Counted from the first letter of the stretch, positions 21,563 through 34,589 are shown. The stretch is 64,000 bases of DNA from Rotaria sordida (GCA_905250125.1 CAJNOL010000920.1:29909-93908), one strand, 5' to 3'. Notes: a model not told the origin generated them from the letters alone. Made by a program: numbers and translations.

Positions 21563-24126
21563 TTATGAACTAGATTGTGGATAACCGTTGATACTGAGCT
21601 GAGTTGTATCGAAGTCTGTTGAAACAAGCCATGCAAGATAGAGCATGTCATTGTCGATTAATATTGGGCACTGTGCAAGAATTGATGATTTCAATGGAAC
21701 ATCAACATTGATGCGTGTCAATACCGTTCCAGTATCAGCACGAATTCGAGCAATGAATAGATTTGATAAACGTTCTTGTTGATCAGTAGATGAAGACGAA
21801 ACGAGAGTATAGATTATTTTTGTTTCAGTATTCAATGTTAAACAATTTGAAACGAGATTGAATCGATCAATTTCTTCGTCGGAAGTGATCCTCGCTTGCC
21901 ATTGAAGTTTTCCATTGATATTAATTGCATTTAGATATGGAAGAACACCAATATAAGTAACGCCTGTGTGATCATCAATAACTGGCTGAGTACATCGAGT
22001 TGAATTTGTTCGAGAATCTGTCCACTGCCAAATTAAATTAAATCCTACTGATGGTAGAACATTCCAAGCAGAAACAACAAGAGTTTTCGTTGTCTCAGTG
22101 ACGTTTAACCACGGTCGTACGATGAAAGCTTGGAATCGATCGAAAGCATAATGTCGACTTCCACCAGAATTCATATTTTCATCGAGTAATTTCTTATCTC
22201 GTCCATCTACTTTTCGAAAATGATCATCATTTCCAATCCAATAAATTCCAGTACCATCACTATTGTAATCTGAATCGTTGGCTGCTCCGATCGACTGACG
22301 ATCAATCCAAACCAATTCTAAACTAGTTGTATTGATTACGGTTGGCGATTGATCACCAATCGTTGTAAACAAATATATAGCTACATCATTGATAGCTAAT
22401 GGATTATTAAATTTAGAATAGAGTAATGCATTTTCCACACATTCTTGTAGTGGATTAGCAGTTTGAATCATCGATAGACGACATACTTTAGCTGAATATG
22501 AACTATCGTTCGCCCAGGATGAGATGAAAAAGACTTGACCATTATTAGTTGAAACGATATTTGATACAGCCTTATTGATCATTTGTGCAATAGGATCCAA
22601 ATATAATTTCCATCGAATAGTACCATTTGATGTCACAGAAAGGAGATAATTAGCTGAACAAAGAAAACGAATTTTGATACAAAAATCTTGTTATAGCAAC
22701 CACTGATGACCCAAAATGCGAAACTCAAAGACGAATATGATACGAATTATGAGGAATCAAAAGACCTAATTCAGTTCAAGACATGATCTTAACTTCATGT
22801 GCTTACATAGTAGATAAAATAATTTTTATCTATATTTGTAAGAGAGTAGCAACTTCCGCTACAAACTGATCCTCAATTTTTCATACCGATTTCTACTAAA
22901 AATAATGATAGATATCATCGTCTCCGAGAACGCTGCTCTTTTCCTAAATCTAACTACTAACAAATATTGAAATATATAGCACGAAACGTGAAGGTAAGCA
23001 GTTGTATTTACAAAAATTCTGATCACCGATGAAAACATGAAAATGTGGATTCTTAAACTACATCCTGTTTGCTTAGCAAACAAACTCTTTCCACTCACAC
23101 ACACACTTTCGTCTATTTTTTCTCCTNNNNNNNNNNNNNNNNNNNNNNNNNNNNNNNNNNNNNNNNNNNNNNNNNNNNNNNNNNNNNNNNNNNNNNNNNN
23201 NNNNNNNNNNNNNNNNNNNNNNNNNNTCTTGAAGAGTATATGTTGCTGAGGTGAACCTTTCAAGAGTTTATGAAAAATTTTTTGAAGTACAAGGGTTGAT
23301 TATTCTGCGGATTTTTTTTACAGTGTAGGTGAATCTTGAAGATTGAGAATGAATAAGTCTATTATCAGATACGCGGAAAAATTTTCTTTAAAACATGAAT
23401 CAGTTTCTAGATCGAAGTTCGACTTGGGCTCTTGCTGAACTGTGATGAAACAAAGTCATCTAAAAGATTACAATTCTCAACCGAAAAACTAAGTTCTGAG
23501 TCGAATAGTTATGGAGGGTTTTCCATAAAAGATGTTTTCGTGCATAAAAATACCCATAACTCTACGAATCCTAAACTTATTTGATCAAATGGCTATTGTA
23601 TCAAGTGGAAAAACATCGTTTCAACGCATCTTATCAACCGGAATGCAAATCCGGCATTGATCGAAAGACTAATTCAAGTTTTAAAGGAAACGTTTTCTCT
23701 TATCCAAGATTGGGCGTAATCTCTGTCTGAACACTGCTATACACATATATTTGAGTATTTTTAACAAAATCATTTGGTTAAGATGGATGATAATCTTGCT
23801 CGAATTCGAATGAAACTCTTCATAATTTAGTATGTATGCAGTGAATGCTAACCTGCATGAGTTCGATTATCACTCAGAAATAGATAAAGATCACCAGTAG
23901 TTGCAGTTCCTATTCCTTGTATTGTTGTATTGTACAGAATTTGTTGCCATGGTTTTCCACTATAATTTGTCGGTATTGATGGTATCATGCGACGCGTATT
24001 ACAAGCATTCCCCATACTATTGTACCAAACTTTTTCGTAATCGTTTACAGTTGCGTTGGTACATTCAATCGAAAACAAGATGAGGAAAACGATGAGAATT
24101 TTGAATGAAACCATTCGCTCTCTCAT
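21563..24126 (-). CDS. Secreted beta-propeller-like protein of unknown function
   Basis: Two minus-strand exons, 24126-23853 and 22653-21563, give 454 residues. The 1,199-bp GT-AG intron contains the assembly gap, so a further exon inside it cannot be excluded. Residues 1-25 form a signal peptide (basic MRERMVSFK, then a hydrophobic run ending near ECTNA). The mature part carries many N-x-S/T sites and loosely repeated blocks such as 'SVTSNGTIRWKLYL', 'INGKLQWQARI' and 'DTGTVLTRINVDV', which resemble blades of PQQ-type beta-propellers. It has no membrane anchor or catalytic motif that I recognise. It is probably extracellular, possibly glycan- or ligand-binding; that role is inference. Confidence 0.75.
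23127..23226. other. Assembly gap (100 N)
   Basis: Exactly 100 undetermined bases, the conventional placeholder for a gap of unknown size. A CA-rich tract (cactcacacacacac) precedes it. Confidence 0.99.
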
Positions 24127-25011
24127 TGTGTTGATTGAAAAGACTGAGAATAAAATGTGTAATCGTGATGTTTCTTTTTATCTTACCGCCACCTTGCTTG
24201 GTAAGCGCAACTTTTGTCTTATCATGACCTTGTCGGAGTTTTTTTTGCACAATCCTTATCATACACTGATGATATTCGTTTGTCATTGAAGGTCTGTAAA
24301 AAAAAGGTAAAATAAACAAGAACAATGCGGGATCTTAAGTTATGCTCTAAAACAATTGATACAAGGATCTTCTAAATTTCATTTTTGGAACTCTATCTCA
24401 AAAAGTAGAATAGGATATAGAAAAGAAAGGCAATCTTCTATAATTCATTTCTACGACTTAGATCAACAATAGACGAGAGCATTTCTAGCGGAATGAACGA
24501 GATGAGTATTAAAATCCCGATGTGACTAAAACAATGTTTAGTCCATTCCGAAACTTTTGGTAGATGATTTGATTGTTTGGCGCTGTGCAATAAACTGATG
24601 GAAAAACAAGAGCATTGGTGTATTTTGAAGCAAAGGGAAACACCAATCACAAATATTCATTATTATAAAACACATACCAACGTCTCTTCTATAGCTAGAA
24701 TGAAATACGAAACGAATCGAGAATTCTCTTAATCGAATTTTGTCCGTCTCTAAACTTGAAACTGAACATAATCAGATAGCGACGCAAATTATTCCATCAG
24801 TCAAATCACTAAAAACATTAGACAGCAATTAGAGATGTGTCACGTGAGGCTCATACGGGTTCATGGGAATGAAATAAAACGATAAGAGAACTTTCGATAA
24901 AAGACCTGGTCATATATGTTTGTTTTTCATTTTAGATATTTAATATTATTATTACATTTTCATTTACTATCTAGTCGTATTCATTATCATGAAATATATT
25001 ATACATACAGG
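24127..25011. other. Non-coding DNA upstream of the beta-propeller-like gene
   Basis: No supported gene. It includes the probable divergent regulatory region between the secreted-protein gene (minus) and the exonuclease-like relic (plus). Confidence 0.4.
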
Positions 25012-26471
25012 ATGCCGAAATTTACTTATTCAACGAACAAAAATTATAATCAACATTCATCATCACGTTATTCGAATGAATCATCGTATGTTTCATCGTT
25101 GGAAATATAAGATCAATTAACTGATAGCTATCAACCCAAGAAATTTTTGGAAAATAACAAATATAAAAAAACTTTATCATGAAGATAAATGTGATTTATT
25201 TGAAATATTATCTTCTAATTATAGATATTATTTTATTCATCGTGAAACTTCAATTGATATTCTTAATGAATTAATTAATTATGCTATAGTAACAACACAT
25301 TATACATTAGATACAGAAGATCAATTACAATCTCGACGTAAACTATCAAAAGGTACACGGATCCAAATCCAATTTGTATGTGAAAATCATCCGTCGATCA
25401 TTATACTCATTGAAACATTATATTTACCTGATGAAAGTTCACCCATATTTGAGAAAATTAAAAAACTTTGTCGAACCATTTTCTCCAACAAACATCGTAT
25501 ATTTGCATGGGGCGATGTTGAACAACAATTATCAAAATTTTACCAATATAATTTATTTAATGAAGATGATATTTAACAAATTAAACCAAAACACATACAA
25601 GACAAGTTTAAAGAATGGTATCATGAAAATCATTCATCATCACCCTATGTACGGATCAAAGCCAATGAACTATATTCATTAGAAATGGCTATTTATTTAA
25701 CATTTAATCAATGGATCGACAAAAGAATGATCCTTGCTAATTGGGGATGTGGAATTGATTTAACATTACATACAATTTCAATTCCGAGACAATTTATTCA
25801 TATAAAAAATAAAATTATTGAAGATCATGTGGAAATTTATGCATCACCTAAGATTTTAACATTAAATGATGATAATACGCATGGTGAACCAATGGGAAAT
25901 ATATTAACAGGAGTCCATGGGCAAGATGAACCCTATGAAATGGTAAGTGATGATGATTTAGATTATTTTTCACTTCCAGAAATAAAGTACATTTACCTCA
26001 TAAACTACGTCATTCAAATGAACATGAAACATATCAAGAACAATTATTCGATTATAATGATGATGAAGGGATTCATGCTCGAGATGAACCCTCAAATGAA
26101 ACTGAAATTATCTTCGACGATGACATAAAACAAAATACAACAGTAAATCAACGTCAGCAAAATTAACAGCATCAATATTACAAATTATTAACAAGAAATC
26201 ATAGAAAAAACCAAGCAAATGGATATCAGTATGAAGTAATTCGACCCGTTTATTATAAATTTAGCATTAGAAATATGTAAAAAAAACCTTAATATTTATG
26301 AATATTTCATATTTGAATATCAACGTCGTTGGAAGGATATTATTTTTGAGCGTCAAAAACGAACAAATACGAAAAGAAGCCGACGAAATGTTACATAGTG
26401 GCTTATTCACCAAGCAACATTACTATCGTATTCGAAAAAAACTACGCCTTGATGAACAAACAAATAAATAA
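25012..26471 (+). pseudogene. Broken exonuclease-like gene
   Basis: A long protein can be followed on the plus strand from ATG 25012 ('MPKFTYSTNKNYN') through at least two frame changes (~25130 and ~25985) and stops (25108, 25576, ~26164). The middle part has 'HYTLDTEDQLQ' followed by hydrophobic strands ('IQIQFVCENHPSIIILIETL') and 'IFAWGDVEQQLSKFYQYNLF'. This resembles the fold order of a 3'-5' (RNase D/DnaQ-like) exonuclease domain with its first acidic motif. An acidic stretch and a basic tail ('NHRKNQANGYQYEVIRPVYYKF', 'RWKDIIFERQKR') follow. I recall similar proteins as multicopy in bdelloids. The function is not established and this copy is dead. Confidence 0.5.
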
Positions 26472-26629
26472 AAAGAATGATTTTTGTAGGATAATATTTT
26501 TTTTCTGCTAAAACATCTATTAGTTTTTTCTTTCTCTTTCGTTCTATGTCTTTGTTATTTGTTGTCATGCTTAGTTTATATATACTTCATTGTTATTGTT
26601 GTTAATCTTTTCTCTCTTCTTTATAGATA

Positions 26630-26930
26630 TGTGTGCGGACACACCTTTCAACAGGGGGTTGGCTGTTACGGGCTATACCCTCACATACACAATCATCTTT
26701 TTCTTTTCCTTGGTTTCTTTCTTTTTCTTTCATTTCGTCGTCCACCGCTATATACATATATACATGTTTTCCTGGACAGAAAATATATATAAATATATGC
26801 GTGTGCGTAGTTTTAGTCAGTTGAGGCGAGGTACGTTCCCCCTTTCAGTTCTTTTCTCTCTATATACGTTTTCTTGTTGATTTTTGAACATCAAATAAAG
26901 ATTTTGAAGGTTACGTATCATATATACATA
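26630..26930 (+). other. LTR-like segment with TATA box and poly(A) signal
   Basis: Within ~300 bp there is a 'tgttacgggctataccc' start-like word at 26666, a TATA-rich 'atatataaatatatgcg' near 26783, a GC-richer 'gttgaggcgaggtacgttcccc', and AATAAAG near 26895 followed by 'ggttacgta'. The order (upstream region, TATA, poly(A) signal, TGTTACG- and TTACG-like ends) is that of a small LTR. No target duplication or second copy is visible, so a solo LTR is only a possibility; an isolated promoter is another. Confidence 0.3.
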
Positions 26931-26934
26931 TACA

Positions 26935-26961
26935 CATAAATATATATATATATATATATAA
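26935..26961. repeat. TA dinucleotide microsatellite
   Basis: About 11 uninterrupted TA units with flanking AT-rich imperfect units. Confidence 0.8.
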
Positions 26962-29900
26962 GAATAATATACCCTAATACCTGTTTTGTTACATTAAAGA
27001 GATAAAAACTTATTTTTCTCGAGCTATATAGTGATAATATTGAAATTTAACTTTTCTACCATTTAATTTCTTACATGGCAGAAAAGTTAAATTAGGTTTC
27101 GAAGATCTTTTTTTTCCAGTATGTAACTGAGTGTCTCCTCTTTCAAATAAATCCTAAAAAAGAACCATTTTAGTTGGCAAAACTAGTATTAATTCAATAT
27201 TTTTATATTGAGAGAGGAGTGGGATGCTACAATTATGAAACAGCAGAAATTCGAAAGTTTTTGAATTTGTTCATTAACACTAATTGATCAAATTCAATCA
27301 ATATCGTAGATGATAGACTGCTGCTGTGTATCCATAGATATGACATTAGATCGAGAATGAAATCTTTGTTGTTTGCAAAATTTGTTGAGGAAGCTGTAAT
27401 TTTCGGACTCCGTGTATGTATTTTTGTACAATTCGTATTATTCTTGTTTTTGTTCAATTAATGAAAAACGCTTTCCTGGCTCAAATGAACAAAACGCATT
27501 ATTTTCTTCATTTTTGTCGCATATAATCTTTTGAGTTTTATTTATATTATCTCTCGTTTTGTTTTTATCTTCATAGATTGCCATAGTCGATGCTTTTTAT
27601 CAACCATTATTATCCATGACATTAAAAAACATCAACATAAAATACTTTAAATAATATTGAAACAGAGTTAGAGTAATTCATATAACGATTTATTAAATAT
27701 AACTTGTATTTGTATGCTTTTAGGGTTTTTCATTCCTTTTGAATGTGATTTTAAAAAAAAAATTCTTGTTTTCTTTTTGCTTTGTTTGCTCACTATGTCA
27801 ATGTTCTATCAAACTAATGAAACAAAAATAGTATATATCTTAGTTTTAATGTTTAAAAAATATTGACTCACGTATCGATGATTAATAGAACAATTTATTG
27901 AATGATGATAGAAAAATATTCTTATGGATTGCACATATTTTGGCCATTTGTCTTATGAAAACAATACAATGTAGAAAGACAAAAATAAAACCTGAATGAT
28001 ATTAGAGTGGATCATTAATCTTTTTTTTTTATATTCTTTCTTTGACAAATAAATAACGTGTTAGGGTTGATTACTATTTTATTATATAACTCGAGCAAAA
28101 CTAGAATTTGTTTATTATTTGATGTTAAAATCAAAATTTATATATTTCAATTTGATATATTATAAATTATGTTCTGTCATAATTATCATTAGGAATAAAA
28201 ACAATTCATTCTCTTAGAAAATAATAGTTATTATGCAATGAGATGTATATCATTCGTCTTAATAATCTAAGCCAATGAAGGTATAATCAGTTGAAAAAAG
28301 AGACTTGAATATTTTGGAATGTCTCAACTAATAATTCTAATCATTGAAAGCAAGTTTAGTCCATCAAATAAAGTTTTCTATAATCAATAATAAGACAAAA
28401 TAATCATATTTTTATTTTTTTAATTTGATACTTTTTTTTATAATCTTAAATATTGGATCGTCATTGAATATTTAACTAACTTTTGCTTATCGTTTTTTGC
28501 TCATTTTTATATGAAAAAAAAAGTTTGACTTTTTAATTTTATCGTGGCATGAATGAATAAAATCTTTAGTTTATTTTTGCTTGTTGCTTATTCATATAGA
28601 AAACAATACGATTGGCTTCATTTCTATGTCATTTTATAACGGACAAGGAACTAATAAATATTACTATTACATACAAGGTGTTATTCATTAAGGAAGTTCA
28701 ATGAAAGAGAGTAGAGAAGAAGTTAAACATTTCTGGACATCCAGACACTTACTATGAATATTTTCCTGTGTTTTTTTCATACAATTTTTCGCAAAATTTT
28801 GAAGAGCAATCTTAGATAGAAAATGAACTGAACCAATCAGTTGAATATGAATATCATGTTAAAATAATTGAAGATTATGCTACATAGGCAAGCTGGTGAT
28901 TTTCTGGAGTAGTAATATGAACATTGTTAAATTTTCGAGTGTCATTGATATTGAACTTCAGTTTTTATTTTTACAATTTTCTGTTCATTAAACTATAATG
29001 CATTTACAAAAACAAAAACTGTGCAATAGGTTAAATTTTTTTGTTTATCAAATGTGTGTTTTGTCTTTGGGTGTGAGGGACACTCGATGAAATTTGATAG
29101 AGAAAGAGAAGTACAGTGTGCATTTTTTGCATGGCGAGTGGACATGTAACTTTCTTGCTTTTGTGTTATATATCATTCGACGTAGTTTGATACGCTGATT
29201 CCATATATACTGTTGTTAATCGGTTGAGTATTTTTCCAAAGCCAGAAAAACTGAAAACTCTAGGTTTGCTGTAAACCCACCATGCAGTCCAAGAATGTTT
29301 CCGCTAATAGAGATTAGAGACAGTAGATAGACAAACATTCTAGCAAAGTTTGGAGGTTAGATGTGGATGGATTTCTCATTTTAAGAGATTAGCTGTTCGG
29401 ACGATACTCTAGAAACAAGTATTATCTTTCTTCTCAGAAGTTAAATGTGCAAATTAAAAAATGTTTTACTATTGTATAGACCTCGGCTTGGAAATTCAGA
29501 AAATATAGTTGTTAGTTTCTTTGTGGGTTGTAACAAAGTTATTTATATCATTAGACAGACTATATTTCGATGTATATTTCCCTATATTTAAATCTTGAAA
29601 AAGTGCGATTTTCACTTTTACCCAAATGTCCGTTTAGATTCACATTGTGAGGAGGGCAGATCAAAGTATGCGATTGGTACCTGGACGTCCGTAATGGATG
29701 ACCCTTATCTGCAGGAGGTATTTAATATTAGCGAAAAATCTCTCCCTTACAGATTTCATCTAATTGAAAATAGTAGGATAACATGATGTTTTTTAAAGAA
29801 GAATTATTTATATAAAAAAAATACTATGTTACCCACACAAACATTAGACACGCATAAAAATAGGATATTATCGATGTATATTTGCACTGGGAGTGAATAT

Positions 29901-30092
29901 TTGCGTCAATGGTAACTTATTATATGATGAATATATGATATTCAAATAAAAAACATTGTGTGTGTGTGTGTATATTTAGTCACATTTGTTCTGTTTCTTT
30001 TTATGTATGGATAATTAAACAAAAGAGAGTGGTCTATATAATAATACGTGTAATTATCGAATGCTTTACGCAGTTTTATTTTATAACTTCTC
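26962..30092. other. Gene-poor AT-rich DNA
   Basis: No supported gene on either strand. A short TG microsatellite lies at 29957-29971. The 63-codon frame at 29595-29786 has balanced composition ('HCEEGRSKYAIGTWTSVMDD') but no recognised domain and could be an isolated exon. Confidence 0.4.
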
Positions 30093-30455
30093 ATGAAACG
30101 GCCCAAATTGCCTAGCAATCCTATAGAATTATTCGTAACGACAATCTGTAAAACTATTCGAAAACATATTTGTGATGTTTGGTCAAAATTAATAGGAAAA
30201 AAAAAAGATCAGCAAGGACCATTTGATAACTCAATACCAAGACTATCCAAGAGATCTTCTGAAAAACATCAACAAACATCAATGGAGACAACTCTACGAA
30301 CAAACAATTCTATACAACGAAAAAATTCCAAGACCTACGGAAATGTCAAAGAAATAAATAACAATGAACGTTGTGAAAAGAGAAAAAACTCGCTTTTCTC
30401 GCTTCGTAAATCGTCGTCTTCCTCACTTCGTAAATCGTCGTTTTCGAAAAAGTAA
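30093..30455 (+). CDS. Small basic hypothetical protein
   Basis: A 120-residue ORF from a true ATG in an otherwise stop-dense region. The first ~35 residues look structured ('IELFVTTICKTIRKHICDVW'). The rest is polar, rich in K, R, S, N and T, and ends in a serine/basic repeat ('SLFSLRKSSSSSLRKSSFSKK' split over 30400-30450). The repeated SLRKSS unit resembles phosphorylation-site or RS-like tails. Composition is more protein-like than neighbouring chance frames, but no family is recognised. It could also be the last exon of a longer gene. Confidence 0.4.
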   Translation: MKRPKLPSNPIELFVTTICKTIRKHICDVWSKLIGKKKDQQGPFDNSIPRLSKRSSEKHQQTSMETTLRTNNSIQRKNSKTYGNVKEINNNERCEKRKNSLFSLRKSSSSSLRKSSFSKK

Positions 30456-32670
30456 ACTTCTTTTTTTTCCTATATTCAAAACTGTTATATTTTTATATCA
30501 TATTATAAGAATAAAATAAACACTATTATCATATTTGAAATATATTTCTATATATCAAAATTTTAAATAAACTCAACAGTAATATAATAACATAAAAATT
30601 CTATAATAATTTTTCATCAATATTTATGCTATTATGATCAGATGATATCAAACGAAGGAGAACTAAATTCTTTCCTACAATAGAAGATTTTCTTTAACCT
30701 TCGAATGCTTTTTATAGGTCGGACTGAACACACTTATGACTTATCTATCTTCTCTACTTGTTAGCCTTCTAACAATGTAGAAAGGCTATGTTGACTTTCG
30801 TGACTAAATATTATATGAAAAAAAAAAGTCCAAGGACAGCTTTACATGAAAACAATGCAATCATGATATTGATTCTTTTCGTTGTAGAACACAAAAAAAC
30901 AAATAAACAAAAAAGAAATCATTTTATATTTTAATAGGATTGGATTAATATATGAAAATATGTGAGAATATTTAGTCGCTTGTGTTGTAATCAAATCTCT
31001 AATTCTAGTTTCATCAATAATATTTTAAATTCGTACTGTGATCATAATCTCTTAGAAGAATATCTTTTTTAAACTGCGAATGTTTTCATACATTAGGAGT
31101 CATAAGGACGTTTCTGTACGTCAAAAAATTATAATAAACAGCTATGATTCATCGATGTTTAATGTAAATCAAGTTTTCCTTATTCATTTACATGTAAATT
31201 CGACTAGACTCACAAAACATCGTTTGAGTGGCAAAATGAGAATAGTACTCGAGGGTTAATTAATTAATATCTTGCGAAATTCGAACTTAAACTATAGTAT
31301 ATTTATATGAAAGTATCCTTTTTTTTTCAAGGTTTTGAACTAAAAAAAAATCTTAAACGACTAAAATTAAAATTATTTCTGGTCTTCTGAAACTCTCAGC
31401 TTTTTCTTTGAAAAAAAAACAGCCTTTTAATATAAAATAATAAAAATAAACGAGACATAATAGAAGACCCGGAATCTTGTATAACAACGACGAGTTTTAA
31501 TATGAATGTATATATATTCAGCTACATTTTTATTGTTGTCTTATGCATTATTCTTTGCTATTTTGTCTCATCCTAATGCTAATATCATTATCTCGTGTAA
31601 AAAGCACTTTCTTTGAAACACATTGTGTTATTATCAAACCGTAGTCAATGTATTACATAAGTAATCAAGTCGAATATCATTGAAATCTTATCTTTTCTGA
31701 TTGTTAGAAGAGATCGAAGGAATATTTAAAACATTTTTTCGATGAATATGTCTTCTGTCACGATATCGCGATAGAAATTCAATAAATTTATAGAAAAAAA
31801 AAATGTTTATATGATATGAATAGATTATGAAAATCATTCACATTAATGTCACAACGGACTATTAAAGTAAACACGAATATTATTAAATGAAGAACAATCA
31901 CATGTATTTATTGTAGTTCTCGAAAACTAACTCGAAGATCATATTTCTTTTTTCATTCTATTTATTTTAAAGTCTTTTTTTTTACTTCGAGATTATCTTC
32001 TATCTTATCTTTTTTATTTGTTTTTCTAGTTAATAAAAAAAAAATCGTTTATTTTTAAAGATAGTTTTGATGAAGAATATCATCATTTCTGATAATTTTA
32101 ATCTGAGATTCATGCGTGTTATTATTTCCATGTAATTTAGCTGAACAATATTGTTGCTCATATCTATAAATAATTACAACTATAAGATGTATTGTTAAGC
32201 TGTCTAAACATAAGTCAAATAGGGTTTTTTTTATTAAGATTTAATTTGAATAAAGAGTCTAATAATAGAATAATAAAATGTAATGAAAGTTTTTTTGTTT
32301 TTGTTTCTAGTTCTCTATACATGTGATGCGTATGAGTGGTATAGTAAATGATGGAACAGAAAGATATAATGACTTTTACAGCATGATATTAAGATAGCAA
32401 TAAACGCTGTGATAGTCAATCGTTGATGATATTGTATACGACTTTTTTATATTAGTCATCATATTCCCCCGGGTTAGTGTTCTAATGAGAATATTCAGCA
32501 CGATCTTGGTGAATTATTAATGTTGTCCAACACCTTATACTTGTCGGATCTGATATTCGACACCTTTTAGCAAAGTCCTATCGAATTACTCAGATTTATA
32601 TAGAAAGTCATCGGATTATCTAGAATATACTACAAGATTTTACGAGCTCAAAGTCTAAGATTCTTTGTCT
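30456..32670. other. AT-rich non-coding DNA
   Basis: No supported gene, and no repeat structure that I could recognise. Confidence 0.45.
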
Positions 32671-33168
32671 TGTGGAGCAGTCATCCTATTCCGCCCCCGC
32701 AATCAGTTCTATCCGATTCCGGAATTGTATCCGATTCCGAAATTATATCCGATTTCGGAACTGCATCCGATTCCCGAATTCCGTCTCATCCTCACCCTCA
32801 GCTTATGTTGTGTAGTTAAAGATAAATATATGAAAAAACGGGTAATTCCCAAACGGAATTGCGGGAATTGGATCGAAGCGGAATTAGCCGAAACCGCACG
32901 GAATTCCTAGCAATACCGTCCGATTCCCAGTAATTCCTAGCAATTCCGAAATCAGATGTAATTCAGGAATTGAACGGAATTGCTAGGAGTTCCGTGCGAT
33001 TCCGTCTAATTCCACTTCGATCCAATTCCTGGAATTCCGTTCAGGAATCGCTCGTTTGTTTCACATATTTATCTTTAACTACACAACACAAGCGGAGGGT
33101 GAGAATGAGACAGAATTCCGGAATCGGATGGAACTAATTCCAGGGGCGGAATAGGAGTTATTCTCGTC
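32671..33168. repeat. GGAATTCC-rich palindromic element (~500 bp)
   Basis: The left arm (from 'gtggagcagtcatcctattc') carries tandem 'tccgattcCGGAATT'-type units. The right arm is its inverted counterpart, ending in 'ggcggaataggagttattc'. Between the arms, both halves also contain matching 'tatgttgtgtagttaaagat' and 'atctttaactacacaacaca' blocks, so the palindrome extends over ~240 bp per arm. It is far richer in C and G than its surroundings. It has no coding capacity, and the frame at 32665-32910 is a translation of the tandem units. Confidence 0.75.
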
Positions 33169-34589
33169 TTGTGTAACTTTTATAAGTTAATCCTAAAGTT
33201 GTAATTTAGAGCATGTAGTTCTACTTGAATAATGACAAGAATTTCTTTTATCAATTTACTTTAATAGTAATTTTATTGTTCTGAATACGAAAACCCTTTA
33301 ATATTAAAGGAAAAAATGTGATTTAAATATTCATATGAGCAAAGAGAAAAAGTTAATTATTCTCAAGGTTACACATTATGATTTATGTCAGCATGCAAAA
33401 GTAAAAATTTGTTCACATTTAAATCAAGCAAAATACTGAAATTTGAGTTCACAAATATGCATTGATGAATTACGAAGAGTTTAAATAAATTAGTGAATGA
33501 AAATAAGATTTTAAAAGCTACAAAGAACTTTTTATGAAATATTCATTCATTAGCAACGTTACTCGTAAGAATTTTAGTCGAATTTTAACATATGTGAACT
33601 ATTGTAGTTTTCATTTGATAATTTCAATTGATCCCACTTTGGATACTGGTAAATATATGAGAGAGTCTATTAAAGTCACCACACTGAAAAGAAAGGTTTT
33701 CTTTGACAAAATAATTTTATTTAGAAAGAAAAAATGTTCGTACCGTAACGATGTTCCTTTGAAACTAGATGACAATACGGAAATTCATTGTCACTTTTGC
33801 ATGCTATTTTGTTTTCGAGAGAAAATTTTCTTAAAAAGTAGAAAAATAAAGTCCTTGTCTATCTATAATGTTTCTTTTTTAGCTTTTTTTTTTTTGATGG
33901 TTTGTCTGTGAAAAATAACGCCTTGTGCTGAACAAGAGAGACTGATTAGATTGATTATAGCATTTTTATTTTTCATTCATTACAACCAAAATAAGTTACA
34001 AATTTAAGCGATCCGCTGTATGAAACTCATTAGTTTTATATACCATACAAGTCTCTTTCAAGCTAGAATGCTAAAACTTCAAAAATTAAGAAAGTTAGCA
34101 GCGGAATCAACTTTTTCTTCTTGACATATCTTCTGGACTTGTGATGGTTTATTAATTGCTTGTGATCGATGCATAATTTGATTCCTTATTGAATGATAAT
34201 ATATTTGAACGGCGTCGTCGACCAAAAACATGGTTTTCGTGCAATCTATTAAATTTTTGACTCGCTTCTACAAATATATTGTACGATGTAGTTAAAAGCT
34301 TTCGAAGACTTTGTTGGCTTTCAATAGTGCATGCAGAAATGTTTCAAGTGCGATCATACAGGGTGTCTCATAAATAGAACAAAGATAAAAATTTCAAATA
34401 TCTCCACTCCAGTTCAATCACATGGACTGATTTTTTGGCTAGTGGTAGAACTTTATTCAAATTTTTTTTATACGGATAATGTAAGCAAGCACTTCTATTA
34501 AGTATTATTGTTGACCTGACTAAAGAAATTTTATCTGTTATCATGTCAGAAAAATACATATAAAGGCTTCTATAGATAATTTTTAGTTG
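33169..34589. other. Non-coding DNA
   Basis: No supported gene. The 125-codon ATG-started frame at 33534-33911 has no domain and ends in AT-rich hydrophobic sequence. At ~34359 an 'acagggtgtctcataaatag' word resembles the termini of the elements at 20501 and 50526. Confidence 0.4.

Noticed and set aside
29941..29975. TG-rich tract as a further telomere-like hairpin
   Set aside because: It is a plain TG dinucleotide microsatellite without GGG units and without a C-rich partner.
32665..32910. 81-codon frame with repeated 'PIPELYPIPKLYPI'
   Set aside because: Looks like a repeat protein but is the translation of the tandem GATTCCGGAATT units in a palindromic element.
33534..33911. 125-codon ORF starting with ATG
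   Set aside because: AT-driven, Lys/Phe/Ile-rich translation ending in a hydrophobic poly-T-derived tail; no family features.
34359..34380. Terminus-like word suggesting a third copy of the GGGTGTCTCATAA element
   Set aside because: No convincing inverted partner or TA-bounded right end was found nearby, so only the internal foldback at 34590-34866 is annotated.
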